Shown here piece after piece: positions 1 to 5,354 of a stretch of DNA of 5,354 bases. The first letter of the stretch is position 1, and every line of letters begins with the position of its first letter. This DNA comes from an uncultured Clostridia bacterium (GTDB taxonomy: Bacteria; Bacillota; Clostridia; Lachnospirales; Lachnospiraceae). The stretch is from assembly GCA_946186175.1 (NCBI GenBank), contig CAMHMG010000208.1, positions 1 through 5,354 of the forward strand. The letters run 5' to 3'. Under the pieces are notes generated by a model. That model was given only the letters and a program-made list of their open reading frames with translations, had not been told where the DNA came from and did no database searches. The position numbers and the translations under genes are program-made.

Positions 1-1059
1 GTTACCAGACAGTCGGATGATCATTTTCTTATTCTGACAGACAGAAGGGGTGCACGTGAGAGGTTGATCGAGATAAGATCATTTATTAAGGGTTATCAAA
101 ATGAGGTCAATCTGGGGCTTAAGATCGGTGGGTATATACCGACATCTGAGGAGCTTGATCCGCATCTGGCTGCGGATAAGGCAAGATATGCGTGTGGGCT
201 TATCAAGAAGATGTATGATAAGGATTATAAGGAATATGATGAGAGTGTTGATAGAAAATTCCGGAAACGCCAGTATATTGTCAATACAATAGATAAGGCG
301 ATTGAGAATGGGTACATTAAAGTTTACTATCAGCCATTGGTGTGGGCGAAGGATGGAAAGCTTTGTGGATATGAGGCTTTAGCAAGATGGATAGATCCTG
401 AGTATGGAATGATCCCTCCCGGAGATTTTATTCCTATATTGGAGGAATACAGACAGATCCATAAGTTAGATACATGTATATTTGAAACGGTGTGCAGGGA
501 CATAAGTCAGAATTTTATTATTGATAATCGAGTGTTGCCGGTATCGATTAATTTTTCCAGACTTGATTTTGAACTGATGGATGCTGTGGAGATACTTGAA
601 GGTTTTGTCCAAAAATATAATATTCAAAAGGAATATTTGCATGTTGAAGTTACAGAGAGCGCAATGCTTGATGATCTTGGTGTGCTTAATAATGCAAGTA
701 ATAAGCTTCGCGAGTTTGGTTATGCTATATGGCTGGATGATTTTGGCTCAGGATATTCTTCTCTTAATTTCCTCAAGGATTACGCATTTGACGTTATGAA
801 GATAGATATGAAATTCTTAGATAACTTTAGTCATAATGACAGGTCTGGTGTTATTATAGAGAGTATTATTGAACTTGCCGGAAGAATCGGAATGAGAACC
901 TTGGCAGAGGGTGTCGAGACGAAGGAACAGGCTGATTTTCTTCTTAAGATAGGTTGCGAAAGATTACAGGGTTATCTGTTTGGAAAGCCGATGGAAATTG
1001 AAGAGATTAAAGCCAGGATTAACAGTGGAGAATATCAGATATCTGACGAAGTGGCATAA
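1..1059 (+). CDS. GGDEF-EAL protein, probable cyclic-di-GMP phosphodiesterase (5' end cut off by window)
   Basis: The frame is open from base 1, so the gene begins upstream; the TTG at 64 lies inside the domain and is not a credible start. 352 residues are visible. Residues 1-85 are the end of a GGDEF domain whose signature reads SDDHF instead of GG(D/E)EF, followed by the usual AD-x-A-type helix (AADKARY), so diguanylate cyclase activity is unlikely. Residues about 90-340 form an EAL domain with every expected active-site residue: E125 of EAL, N184 (SINFS), E216 and E219 (VEVTES), D246-D247 (DDFGSGYSSL), K267 (MKIDMKF), E303 (AEGVE) and Q323 (LQGYLFGKP). Their mutual spacing closely matches known active EAL enzymes such as RocR. 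The likely reaction is hydrolysis of c-di-GMP to pGpG in the cytoplasm, with the degenerate GGDEF as a possible regulatory domain. Any N-terminal sensor lies outside the window. folP starts 32 bases downstream. EAL identity is near certain; activity is inferred. Confidence 0.95.
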   Translation, partial: VTRQSDDHFLILTDRRGARERLIEIRSFIKGYQNEVNLGLKIGGYIPTSEELDPHLAADKARYACGLIKKMYDKDYKEYDESVDRKFRKRQYIVNTIDKAIENGYIKVYYQPLVWAKDGKLCGYEALARWIDPEYGMIPPGDFIPILEEYRQIHKLDTCIFETVCRDISQNFIIDNRVLPVSINFSRLDFELMDAVEILEGFVQKYNIQKEYLHVEVTESAMLDDLGVLNNASNKLREFGYAIWLDDFGSGYSSLNFLKDYAFDVMKIDMKFLDNFSHNDRSGVIIESIIELAGRIGMRTLAEGVETKEQADFLLKIGCERLQGYLFGKPMEIEEIKARINSGEYQISDEVA

Positions 1060-1076
1060 TTAATAGATATAAGAAC

Positions 1077-1080
1077 GGAG
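1077..1080 (+). promoter_or_regulatory. folP ribosome binding site
   Basis: GGAG lies 11 bases before the ATG at 1092, a slightly long spacer. The next in-frame ATGs at 1137 and 1140, closer to where many dihydropteroate synthases begin, have no purine-rich Shine-Dalgarno sequence before them. This favours 1092 as the start. Confidence 0.6.
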
Positions 1081-1091
1081 TAATATAATTA

Positions 1092-2036
1092 ATGATCATA
1101 GGAAACAGGACATTTGACTTTGATAATAATTTTTACATGATGGGAATACTTAATGTAACCCCTGATTCTTTTTCAGATGGCGGGAAGTATGATGATATGG
1201 ACAGTGCCCTCAGACAGGCAGAAAAACTTATCGCAGATGGTGCGGACATTATTGATGTAGGTGGGGAGTCCACCAGACCTGATCATATTAAGATTACGGA
1301 AGAACAAGAGATCGAACGCGTTCGTCCCGTGATTGAGAAACTTAAGGACAGGTTTGATGTACCGGTATCACTGGATACCTATAAGGCAGAGGTTGCGGCA
1401 GCGGGAATTGATGCCGGTGCAGACCTGATAAATGATATATGGGGACTTAAGTGGGATAGGGTATGTGACAAGACTTATGAACAGAGTATGGCAGAGGTGA
1501 TAGCCAAGGCTGGTCTTCCGTGTTGTCTTATGCATAACAGGGATAAAGTATACATTGGCGGGGATAGCCAAGAATATAGAGATACCTTAGATAGCTGGTC
1601 TGACAAGGGTAGTTTACATAACACTGGAAGTGCTCAGGTTGATAACCCGTTTGGATATAATAATTATATTGAAGATGTAATTGCAGATATACAGGAAAGC
1701 ATAGAAATTGCACTTGAAGCAGGAATTATGAAGGACAATATAATGATAGATCCTGGAATAGGTTTTGCAAAGGACTTACAGCAAAACCTTATTTTGATGA
1801 ATCATTTGGATGAGTTATGTAAACTTAGATATCCGGTGTTATTGGGAACTTCGAGAAAATCTATGATCGGCTTAACTCTTGATCTTCCTGTAGGGGAAAG
1901 GGAGGAGGGAACCATTGCGACATCAGTGCTCGGGTATCAGGCAGGATGTCGGATATTCCGTGTACATGATGTGAAAGCTAATCTCAGAGCCCTTAGGATG
2001 ACGGAGGCGATAACGAAAGCAGGACGCTTAAGTTGA
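1092..2036 (+). CDS. folP: Dihydropteroate synthase (DHPS)
   Basis: Condenses 6-hydroxymethyl-7,8-dihydropterin pyrophosphate with p-aminobenzoate to give 7,8-dihydropteroate in cytoplasmic folate synthesis; this is the sulfonamide target. The TIM-barrel signatures run in order: GILNVTPDSFSDGG (residues 18-31, metal/pyrophosphate loop with N21), DVGGESTRP (55-63), SLDTYKAEV (93-101, D95), INDIWGL (113-119, N114), LMH (146-148), DPGIGF (220-225, D220), TSRKSMIG (253-260, K256) and RVHDV (290-294, R290 and H292). These cover the pterin- and phosphate-binding residues known from E. coli DHPS. At 314 residues it exceeds the usual 270-285. The excess is mostly about 30 residues at 149-191, plus roughly ten after INDIWGL. 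The next gene, 64 bases on, encodes the two preceding pathway steps, supporting a folate operon; folE is not in the window. Assignment is secure. Confidence 0.97.
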   Translation: MIIGNRTFDFDNNFYMMGILNVTPDSFSDGGKYDDMDSALRQAEKLIADGADIIDVGGESTRPDHIKITEEQEIERVRPVIEKLKDRFDVPVSLDTYKAEVAAAGIDAGADLINDIWGLKWDRVCDKTYEQSMAEVIAKAGLPCCLMHNRDKVYIGGDSQEYRDTLDSWSDKGSLHNTGSAQVDNPFGYNNYIEDVIADIQESIEIALEAGIMKDNIMIDPGIGFAKDLQQNLILMNHLDELCKLRYPVLLGTSRKSMIGLTLDLPVGEREEGTIATSVLGYQAGCRIFRVHDVKANLRALRMTEAITKAGRLS

Positions 2037-2038
2037 TG

Positions 2039-2060
2039 TATAGTAGCAACCGGTGCTATA
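2039..2060 (+). repeat. Small inverted repeat between folP and folB-folK
   Basis: Two overlapping, mutually exclusive pairings are visible. TAGCA (2044-2048) can pair with TGCTA (2054-2058) around an ACCGG loop. Alternatively TATAG (2039-2043) can pair with CTATA (2056-2060). It begins three bases after the folP stop. Only TTT followed by AAAA comes after it, so it is a poor intrinsic terminator. It may be a weak RNA hairpin or chance. Confidence 0.3.
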
Positions 2061-2100
2061 TTTAAAATACTGATTATGACCTATGTTGGAGGATTGACTA

Positions 2101-2925
2101 ATGGATCAAATCTACATTGAGAATCTTGAACTATTTGGGTATCATGGAGTGCTTGAACAGGAGCAGGAGCTGGGACAGAAGTTCATTGTAGGTGCAACTT
2201 TGTATCTTGATACGAGAAAGGCGGGTAAGACCGATTCCCTTAAAGAATCTTTGGATTACAGTGAGGTCTGCCAAAAGATTAAAGAGATCGTGGAGAGGCA
2301 GCGTTTTCTTTTGATCGAAAGAGTTGCAGAGATTATTGCAGAAAAACTTCTGCTTAATTACGAAACACTTAAAGAGGTGGAGATTACTGTCAAGAAGCCA
2401 TGGGCGCCGGTTATGGTTCATCTTGATACGGTTTCAGTTACAATAAGACGTAAGTGGCATAAAGCTTATCTTTCTATAGGATCGAATATTGGAGACCGGG
2501 AAGGGTATCTTGATCTTGCAATAGATCATTTGAACGAAGAGAATGACACTAAGGTGACAGCTGTGTCCGACTATATTGAGACTAAGCCCTGGGGGGATGT
2601 GGAGCAGGATGATTTTTTAAATGGCGCTTTGGAGATAGAAACACTAAAGACTCCAAGAGAACTTCTTGAAACTGCCATGGCGATTGAGCAGATGGCTCAT
2701 AGGGAACGACTTGTTCATTGGGGACCAAGGACTCTTGACGTAGATATACTGTTTTATGATGACGAGATAATCATGGAGGAAGATCTTAAGATTCCTCACG
2801 TGGAGATACCAAGACGGGAGTTTGTGTTAGAGCCGATGGCTGCGATCGCGCCGTATCATATGCATCCGGTATTTCACAAATCTATGGTGGAGATGCTTGA
2901 AGAACTTAGGAAGATGAAGGTTTAG
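2101..2925 (+). CDS. folBK: Bifunctional dihydroneopterin aldolase / 6-hydroxymethyl-dihydropterin pyrophosphokinase (FolB-FolK fusion)
   Basis: Two folate enzymes are joined in one 274-residue chain. Residues 1-118 are FolB, which cleaves dihydroneopterin to 6-hydroxymethyl-dihydropterin and glycolaldehyde. It has the FGYHGVL opening, E21 and Y53 (LDYSEV), E73 (LIERVAE) and catalytic-type K98 (ITVKKP), all lining up with S. aureus FolB. Residues 120-274 are FolK (HPPK), which transfers pyrophosphate from ATP to the pterin. It has YLSIGSNIGDR (123-133), N174 (FLNGA), the signature HWGPRTLDVDI (206-216, with R210 and magnesium ligands D213 and D215), and H233 and R239 matching E. coli H115 and R121. 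The linker is almost nil (RRKWH), and no start codon lies at the junction, so this is a genuine fusion. GGAGG at 2088-2092 sits 8 bases before the ATG. With FolP just upstream, three successive steps are encoded. FolB-FolK fusions are known elsewhere, for example in pneumococcus. Confidence 0.97.
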   Translation: MDQIYIENLELFGYHGVLEQEQELGQKFIVGATLYLDTRKAGKTDSLKESLDYSEVCQKIKEIVERQRFLLIERVAEIIAEKLLLNYETLKEVEITVKKPWAPVMVHLDTVSVTIRRKWHKAYLSIGSNIGDREGYLDLAIDHLNEENDTKVTAVSDYIETKPWGDVEQDDFLNGALEIETLKTPRELLETAMAIEQMAHRERLVHWGPRTLDVDILFYDDEIIMEEDLKIPHVEIPRREFVLEPMAAIAPYHMHPVFHKSMVEMLEELRKMKV

Positions 2926-2993
2926 GATAAAAAGCGAAACAATTATGCAGTTAAAGCATATATTATAAATGATTTAGTTAGGAGTGAAAAATT

Positions 2994-3782
2994 ATGAGTA
3001 AACTTTTGATCATTTTCATCGTGGCAATGATAATAAGTGCACTCGGTTTTATTAAGTATGTGTATTTTATTTCATTAGGATATGGTTTTTCAATAGCCGG
3101 TATTGGTGTAGCAATGCTGATATTATTCAGATCCAATCTTGCCATATGTCCTGTTATTATGTGTGTGCTGTTGATTATATATGGTCTAAGGCTTGGTGGA
3201 TATCTGTTAATTCGGGAGATTAAGAGCGCCAATTATAATAAGCTGCTGGAAAAAGAAGTTAAGAATGATGTAAGTATGGTTGTTAAGTTAAGCATATGGG
3301 TTACATGTGCTATTCTTTATGTCTGTCAGTGTGCTCCGGTATTTTTCAGATTGTCAAATGGCGGGGACAATGACGCATTTGCAATTGTCGGAATTGTAAT
3401 TATGGCAGTCGGTATAATTCTTGAAATGGTGGCTGATTATCAGAAGTCGGCGGCTAAGAAGATTAATTCGCATATGTTTGTCAGCACCGGTGTGTATAAG
3501 TGGGTCAGATGTCCCAATTACTTTGGTGAGCTTCTTCTGTGGACAGGAGCATTTATTTCGGGATTAAAGGTGTTAAGTACGCCTCTTCAGTGGATAGTGG
3601 CAGTGCTTGGCTATGTCGGAATCGTATATGTAATGTTCTCGGGTGCAAGAAGACTTGAACTTAGACAGGACAGAAACTACGGTAATATGGAGTCTTATCA
3701 GGAGTATGTGAAGACTACACCTATCATCGTACCATTTCTTCCTATATATAGCGTGAAGGATCATAAGTGGCTGGTGGCGTGA
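2994..3782 (+). CDS. DUF1295 / steroid 5-alpha-reductase-like integral membrane protein
   Basis: A 262-residue polytopic protein with about six or seven hydrophobic segments (roughly 4-20, 32-45, 50-73, 97-118, 128-147, 178-191, 197-216). It was recognised by the C-terminal DUF1295 pattern: a D-x-QK helix start (ADYQKSAAKK, 147-156), F-x-STGVYKWVRCPNYFGE (162-179), a tryptophan shortly after (W183), and a terminal block SGARRLELRQDRNY then YQEYVKTTP-IIVPFLP (216-250). This region resembles the NADPH/substrate-binding end of the steroid 5-alpha-reductase and isoprenylcysteine methyltransferase superfamily. No reaction is established for the bacterial DUF1295 group, so a lipid- or isoprenoid-related oxidoreductase role is only a guess. 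The common RHPNY motif reads RCPNY here. AGGAG at 2980-2984 is 9 bases before the ATG. It lies 68 bases after folB-folK with no clear terminator, so co-transcription is possible, though a folate role is not indicated. Confidence 0.85.
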   Translation: MSKLLIIFIVAMIISALGFIKYVYFISLGYGFSIAGIGVAMLILFRSNLAICPVIMCVLLIIYGLRLGGYLLIREIKSANYNKLLEKEVKNDVSMVVKLSIWVTCAILYVCQCAPVFFRLSNGGDNDAFAIVGIVIMAVGIILEMVADYQKSAAKKINSHMFVSTGVYKWVRCPNYFGELLLWTGAFISGLKVLSTPLQWIVAVLGYVGIVYVMFSGARRLELRQDRNYGNMESYQEYVKTTPIIVPFLPIYSVKDHKWLVA

Positions 3783-3804
3783 TGGTAGAGATAGGATATC
3801 CGGG

Positions 3805-3833
3805 TTGTACAGTTATTAATGAAATGATAATAT
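3805..3833 (+). promoter_or_regulatory. Possible weak promoter ahead of the SGNH hydrolase gene
   Basis: TTGTAC (3805-3810) is followed by GATAAT (3826-3831, 15-base spacing) or TAATAT (3828-3833, 17-base spacing). These are only partial matches to sigma-A boxes, and AT-rich DNA gives such matches by chance. The 135-base gap makes an independent promoter plausible here. No terminator-like hairpin with a T tract is seen after the DUF1295 stop. Confidence 0.2.
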
Positions 3834-3902
3834 AACATTGATATCTATTATTTGGATTAGATTTTTGAATAGTGTAAGATGAGGCGGAGAGTAGTTGGCA
3901 TA

Positions 3903-3907
3903 AGGAG
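3903..3907 (+). promoter_or_regulatory. Ribosome binding site fixing the SGNH hydrolase start
   Basis: AGGAG lies 10 bases before the ATG at 3918. An in-frame ATG at 3879 would place this site inside the gene and add a 13-residue Arg-rich extension before the family's usual opening M-K-T-L-L-C-Y-G-D-S-N. The start at 3918 is therefore preferred. Confidence 0.8.
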
Positions 3908-3917
3908 ATATAGATAT

Positions 3918-4553
3918 ATGAAAACATTACTGTGCTACGGTGATTCAAACACCTACGGATATAATCCGGAAAACGGATTCAGATATCCGGAAAATGTCAG
4001 ATGGACAGGCAGACTGAAGATTCTGCTTGGCGAGGATTACAGAGTTATCGAGGAAGGCTGTAATGGGAGAACAACTGTATTTGATGATCCCATTGAAGGA
4101 TGGAAGAACGGATATGATTATCTGCGGCCATGCCTTAACTCCCATAAGCCGGTGGATATTGTGATTCTGATGCTTGGAAGTAATGATATGAAGAGGACTT
4201 TTCATGCAACTGCTGATATGATAGAAGAGGGGATATCCAAGCTTGTAGAAACTATCGTGGATTTTACGGGTAATAAACAGGGCTTTGTTTCCAAGATTAT
4301 TCTTGTGTCACCACCGCATATCGGAGAGGGGATTAGACATTCGGCATTCTACGGTTCCTTTGATGAGGACGCGATTCCTTTGTCCAAAGAACTGGCAGCA
4401 CATTATGAGAAGGTAGCTGATAAGTACGGCTGCATTTTCTTTGATGCGGCAAAACATATTGAACCGTCTGACGCGGATAGCCTGCATTTAATGCCTAAGG
4501 CACATAGGGTTCTGGCGGAGAAACTGGCGGAAGTTGTGAGAAATATAGGATAA
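3918..4553 (+). CDS. SGNH/GDSL-family hydrolase (arylesterase-like)
   Basis: A 211-residue protein, typical of compact SGNH esterases. Block I is CYGDSNTYGYNP (6-17), with nucleophile S10 in a GDSN context. Block II is EEGCNGRTT (45-53), supplying the oxyanion-hole glycine G50. Block III is LMLGSNDMK (84-92), with N89. Block V is DSLH (187-190), giving D187 and H190 of the catalytic triad. No signal peptide or membrane segment is visible, so it is probably cytoplasmic. The RYPENVRWTGRL segment after block I and the FDDP motif (55-58) are typical of the arylesterase-like subgroup with GDSNT-W/Y-GY-P openings. Ester hydrolysis is expected; the natural substrate (acyl ester, acetylated sugar or other) cannot be read from sequence. 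It stands 135 bases from the upstream gene and 115 from pheA, so it may be transcribed separately. Fold and catalytic residues are secure; the role is unknown. Confidence 0.92.
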   Translation: MKTLLCYGDSNTYGYNPENGFRYPENVRWTGRLKILLGEDYRVIEEGCNGRTTVFDDPIEGWKNGYDYLRPCLNSHKPVDIVILMLGSNDMKRTFHATADMIEEGISKLVETIVDFTGNKQGFVSKIILVSPPHIGEGIRHSAFYGSFDEDAIPLSKELAAHYEKVADKYGCIFFDAAKHIEPSDADSLHLMPKAHRVLAEKLAEVVRNIG

Positions 4554-4556
4554 AAT

Positions 4557-4655
4557 ATGGATATAAGTCGATCGATAAAAAGACAAATACTGACTTTTCA
4601 TAGGGACACTTATGAAAAAGATGGTATTGATTTGATAATTATTTACTTGCAATAA
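4557..4655 (+). CDS. Candidate small ORF of 32 codons in the gap before pheA
   Basis: ATG at 4557 opens a 32-codon frame starting three bases after the SGNH stop and ending in TAA at 4653-4655, which overlaps the start of the pheA ribosome binding site. AGGA (4547-4550) is 6 bases before the ATG. The predicted peptide is basic at first (MDISRSIKRQ) and ends in a hydrophobic stretch (IDLIIIYLQ). I do not recognise it. It has only one Phe (residue 14), so it is not a classic phenylalanine attenuator leader. The neat fit between neighbours and the plausible ribosome binding site argue for it. Its short length, at which open frames arise easily by chance, argues against. It could also be a decayed gene end. 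Confidence 0.25.
   Translation: MDISRSIKRQILTFHRDTYEKDGIDLIIIYLQ
4595..4618 (+). repeat. AT-rich inverted repeat upstream of pheA
   Basis: TTTTCATA (4595-4602) and TATGAAAA (4611-4618) are perfect 8-base inverted arms around an 8-base loop (GGGACACT). Only one of the eight pairs is G-C and no T tract follows on the + strand, so it is a poor intrinsic terminator. The symmetry could be an operator or a weak RNA hairpin 50-75 bases before the pheA start. It lies inside the candidate small ORF. Confidence 0.35.
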
Positions 4656-4661
4656 AAGGAG
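4654..4661 (+). promoter_or_regulatory. pheA ribosome binding site
   Basis: AAAAGGAG ends 7 bases before the ATG at 4669, a near-ideal Shine-Dalgarno arrangement. It fixes the start of the right-edge gene, whose reading frame runs off the window without a stop. Confidence 0.8.
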
Positions 4662-4668
4662 ATACAAC

Positions 4669-5354
4669 ATGGTACAGGATTTGAGCATTACAAGGCAGCA
4701 GATTGATGAGGTGGACAGTCAGATAGTTGAACTTCTAGAGCAGAGACTTGATCTGGCATTGGAGGTGGCAAAGTATAAGAGCGAGACCGGGAAGGCGATA
4801 TACGATAAGGAGAGAGAACAGCAGAAATTAGAGAAGCTTGGAGGACTTGCGCATGGCGAGTTTAACTCTAAGAGTATTCAGGAAATCTTTACTCAGATCA
4901 TGTCGGTCTCTAAGAGGTATCAGTACCGTGCCATCGGAGATCAGGACCATTTGATAGAGAAAATGTATGAGCAGGTGGAAAAGCTTAACATTACACCACA
5001 GACGAGGGCTGTATATGCCGGAGTGCCGGGAGCATTTGCTGAGGCAGCATTGGCGGAATATTTTGGTGATGATGTTATGTCGACCAATGTTAAGGATTTT
5101 GCTGCTGTCGCAAGGATGGTTTCTGAGGGAAGGGCAGATTACGGTGTGCTTCCTATCGAGAATTCTACAGCCGGTTTCGTTAATGGAATATATGATCTTT
5201 TGGAACGATATGAGTTATCGATTGTCGGAGAGCAGATGATCCAGGTAAACCAGTGTCTTCTTGGACTTCCCGGAACGGATATATCAGATATACATACTGT
5301 GTTCTCACACCCACAGGGACTTATGCAGGCAAAGGAATATCTTGAGGACAAGGA
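4669..5354 (+). CDS. pheA: Bifunctional chorismate mutase / prephenate dehydratase (3' end cut off by window)
   Basis: Converts chorismate to prephenate and then to phenylpyruvate in phenylalanine synthesis. 228 residues are visible before the frame leaves the window. Residues 1-90 are an AroQ-type chorismate mutase with the full E. coli-like active-site set: R9, R26, K37, D46, R49, E50 and Q85 (matching R11, R28, K39, D48, R51, E52 and Q88). A linker of about 25 residues follows. From residue 114 comes the prephenate dehydratase domain: VYAGVPGAFAEAA (115-127), GRADYGVLPIENSTAG (154-169) and FSHPQGLMQA (212-221). The TRF catalytic motif and the C-terminal ACT domain that normally gives phenylalanine feedback inhibition should lie beyond the right edge. 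Many Bacillota keep these enzymes separate; the fused form seen here is the P-protein type, common in proteobacteria and found in some clostridia. Regulation before the gene is unclear: no T-box or Phe-rich leader is visible. Confidence 0.95.
   Translation, partial: MVQDLSITRQQIDEVDSQIVELLEQRLDLALEVAKYKSETGKAIYDKEREQQKLEKLGGLAHGEFNSKSIQEIFTQIMSVSKRYQYRAIGDQDHLIEKMYEQVEKLNITPQTRAVYAGVPGAFAEAALAEYFGDDVMSTNVKDFAAVARMVSEGRADYGVLPIENSTAGFVNGIYDLLERYELSIVGEQMIQVNQCLLGLPGTDISDIHTVFSHPQGLMQAKEYLEDK

Noticed and set aside
64..66. TTG at 64 as a start for the EAL gene
   Set aside because: The frame is open to base 1 and the upstream residues (VTRQSDDHFLIL) match the GGDEF core, so the gene starts outside the window.
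2131..2421. 96-codon minus-strand open frame inside folB-folK
   Set aside because: It lies wholly within the well-supported FolB domain, has no recognisable motif and is best explained as a shadow of the coding strand.
2961..2969. TATTAT/TATAAA as a -10 box for the DUF1295 gene
   Set aside because: No -35-like hexamer lies at a proper distance upstream; in such AT-rich sequence the match alone is not evidence.
3794..3801. GGATATCC palindrome after the DUF1295 gene
   Set aside because: An 8-base palindrome without a spacer, extension or T tract; expected by chance and not a terminator.
3782..3835. 17-codon ORF whose ATG overlaps the DUF1295 stop codon (ATG at 3782-3784)
   Set aside because: Very short, without a clear ribosome binding site, and ending well before the next gene; TGATG overlaps arise readily by chance.
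3879..3917. Upstream ATG at 3879 as the start of the SGNH hydrolase
   Set aside because: It has no good Shine-Dalgarno sequence and adds an Arg-rich extension. AGGAG at 3903-3907 and the family-typical N terminus support 3918.
4612..4635. Seven-codon leader-like ORF (MKKMVLI) before pheA
   Set aside because: It contains no Phe codons, is very short and sits on the right arm of the inverted repeat; there is nothing to support a leader peptide role.
4967..5239. 90-codon plus-strand open frame inside pheA
   Set aside because: It is in a different frame from the prephenate dehydratase coding sequence, which carries all the family motifs; a shadow frame.
5139..5351. 70-codon minus-strand open frame at the right edge
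   Set aside because: Antisense to the prephenate dehydratase domain with no motif of its own.

Overview
The window reads as chromosomal DNA from a low-to-moderate GC member of the Bacillota, most likely Lachnospiraceae (Butyrivibrio/Roseburia-like). This placement is inferred from the protein style and gene set: a SDDHF-type degenerate GGDEF fused to EAL, a FolB-FolK fusion, an AroQ-type chorismate mutase-prephenate dehydratase, and strong AGGAG ribosome binding sites in AT-rich spacers. It does not rest on any database search. All supported genes are on the + strand, and no gap between recognised genes exceeds about 140 bases. No rRNA, tRNA, CRISPR array, insertion sequence or phage gene is visible.

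Layout. (1) 1-1059: the C-terminal part of a GGDEF-EAL protein, cut by the left window edge; its GGDEF signature is degenerate and its EAL active site is complete, so it is probably a cyclic-di-GMP phosphodiesterase. (2) 1092-2036: dihydropteroate synthase (folP) with an unusually long extra segment. (3) 2101-2925: a fused dihydroneopterin aldolase/HPPK (folB-folK). (4) 2994-3782: a polytopic membrane protein of the DUF1295/steroid 5-alpha-reductase-like family. (5) 3918-4553: an SGNH/GDSL-family hydrolase. (6) 4557-4655: a doubtful 32-codon small ORF that fills the gap before pheA. (7) 4669 to the right edge: a 3'-truncated bifunctional chorismate mutase-prephenate dehydratase (pheA).

FolP and FolB-FolK together supply three consecutive activities of tetrahydrofolate synthesis: dihydroneopterin to 6-hydroxymethyl-dihydropterin, its pyrophosphorylation, and condensation with p-aminobenzoate. 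The p-aminobenzoate comes from chorismate, the same branch point that PheA draws on for phenylalanine, but the two membrane/esterase genes between them have no obvious part in either pathway. Spacings of 32, 64 and 68 bases with no convincing terminator suggest that the first four genes can be co-transcribed. The 135-base and 115-base gaps flanking the SGNH gene are more likely places for new promoters.

This is mostly ordinary core metabolism. I did not find a convincing new system. The points most worth a second look are the roughly 30-residue extra segment in the DHPS, the phosphodiesterase abutting folate genes, and the small ORF with an inverted repeat in front of pheA.
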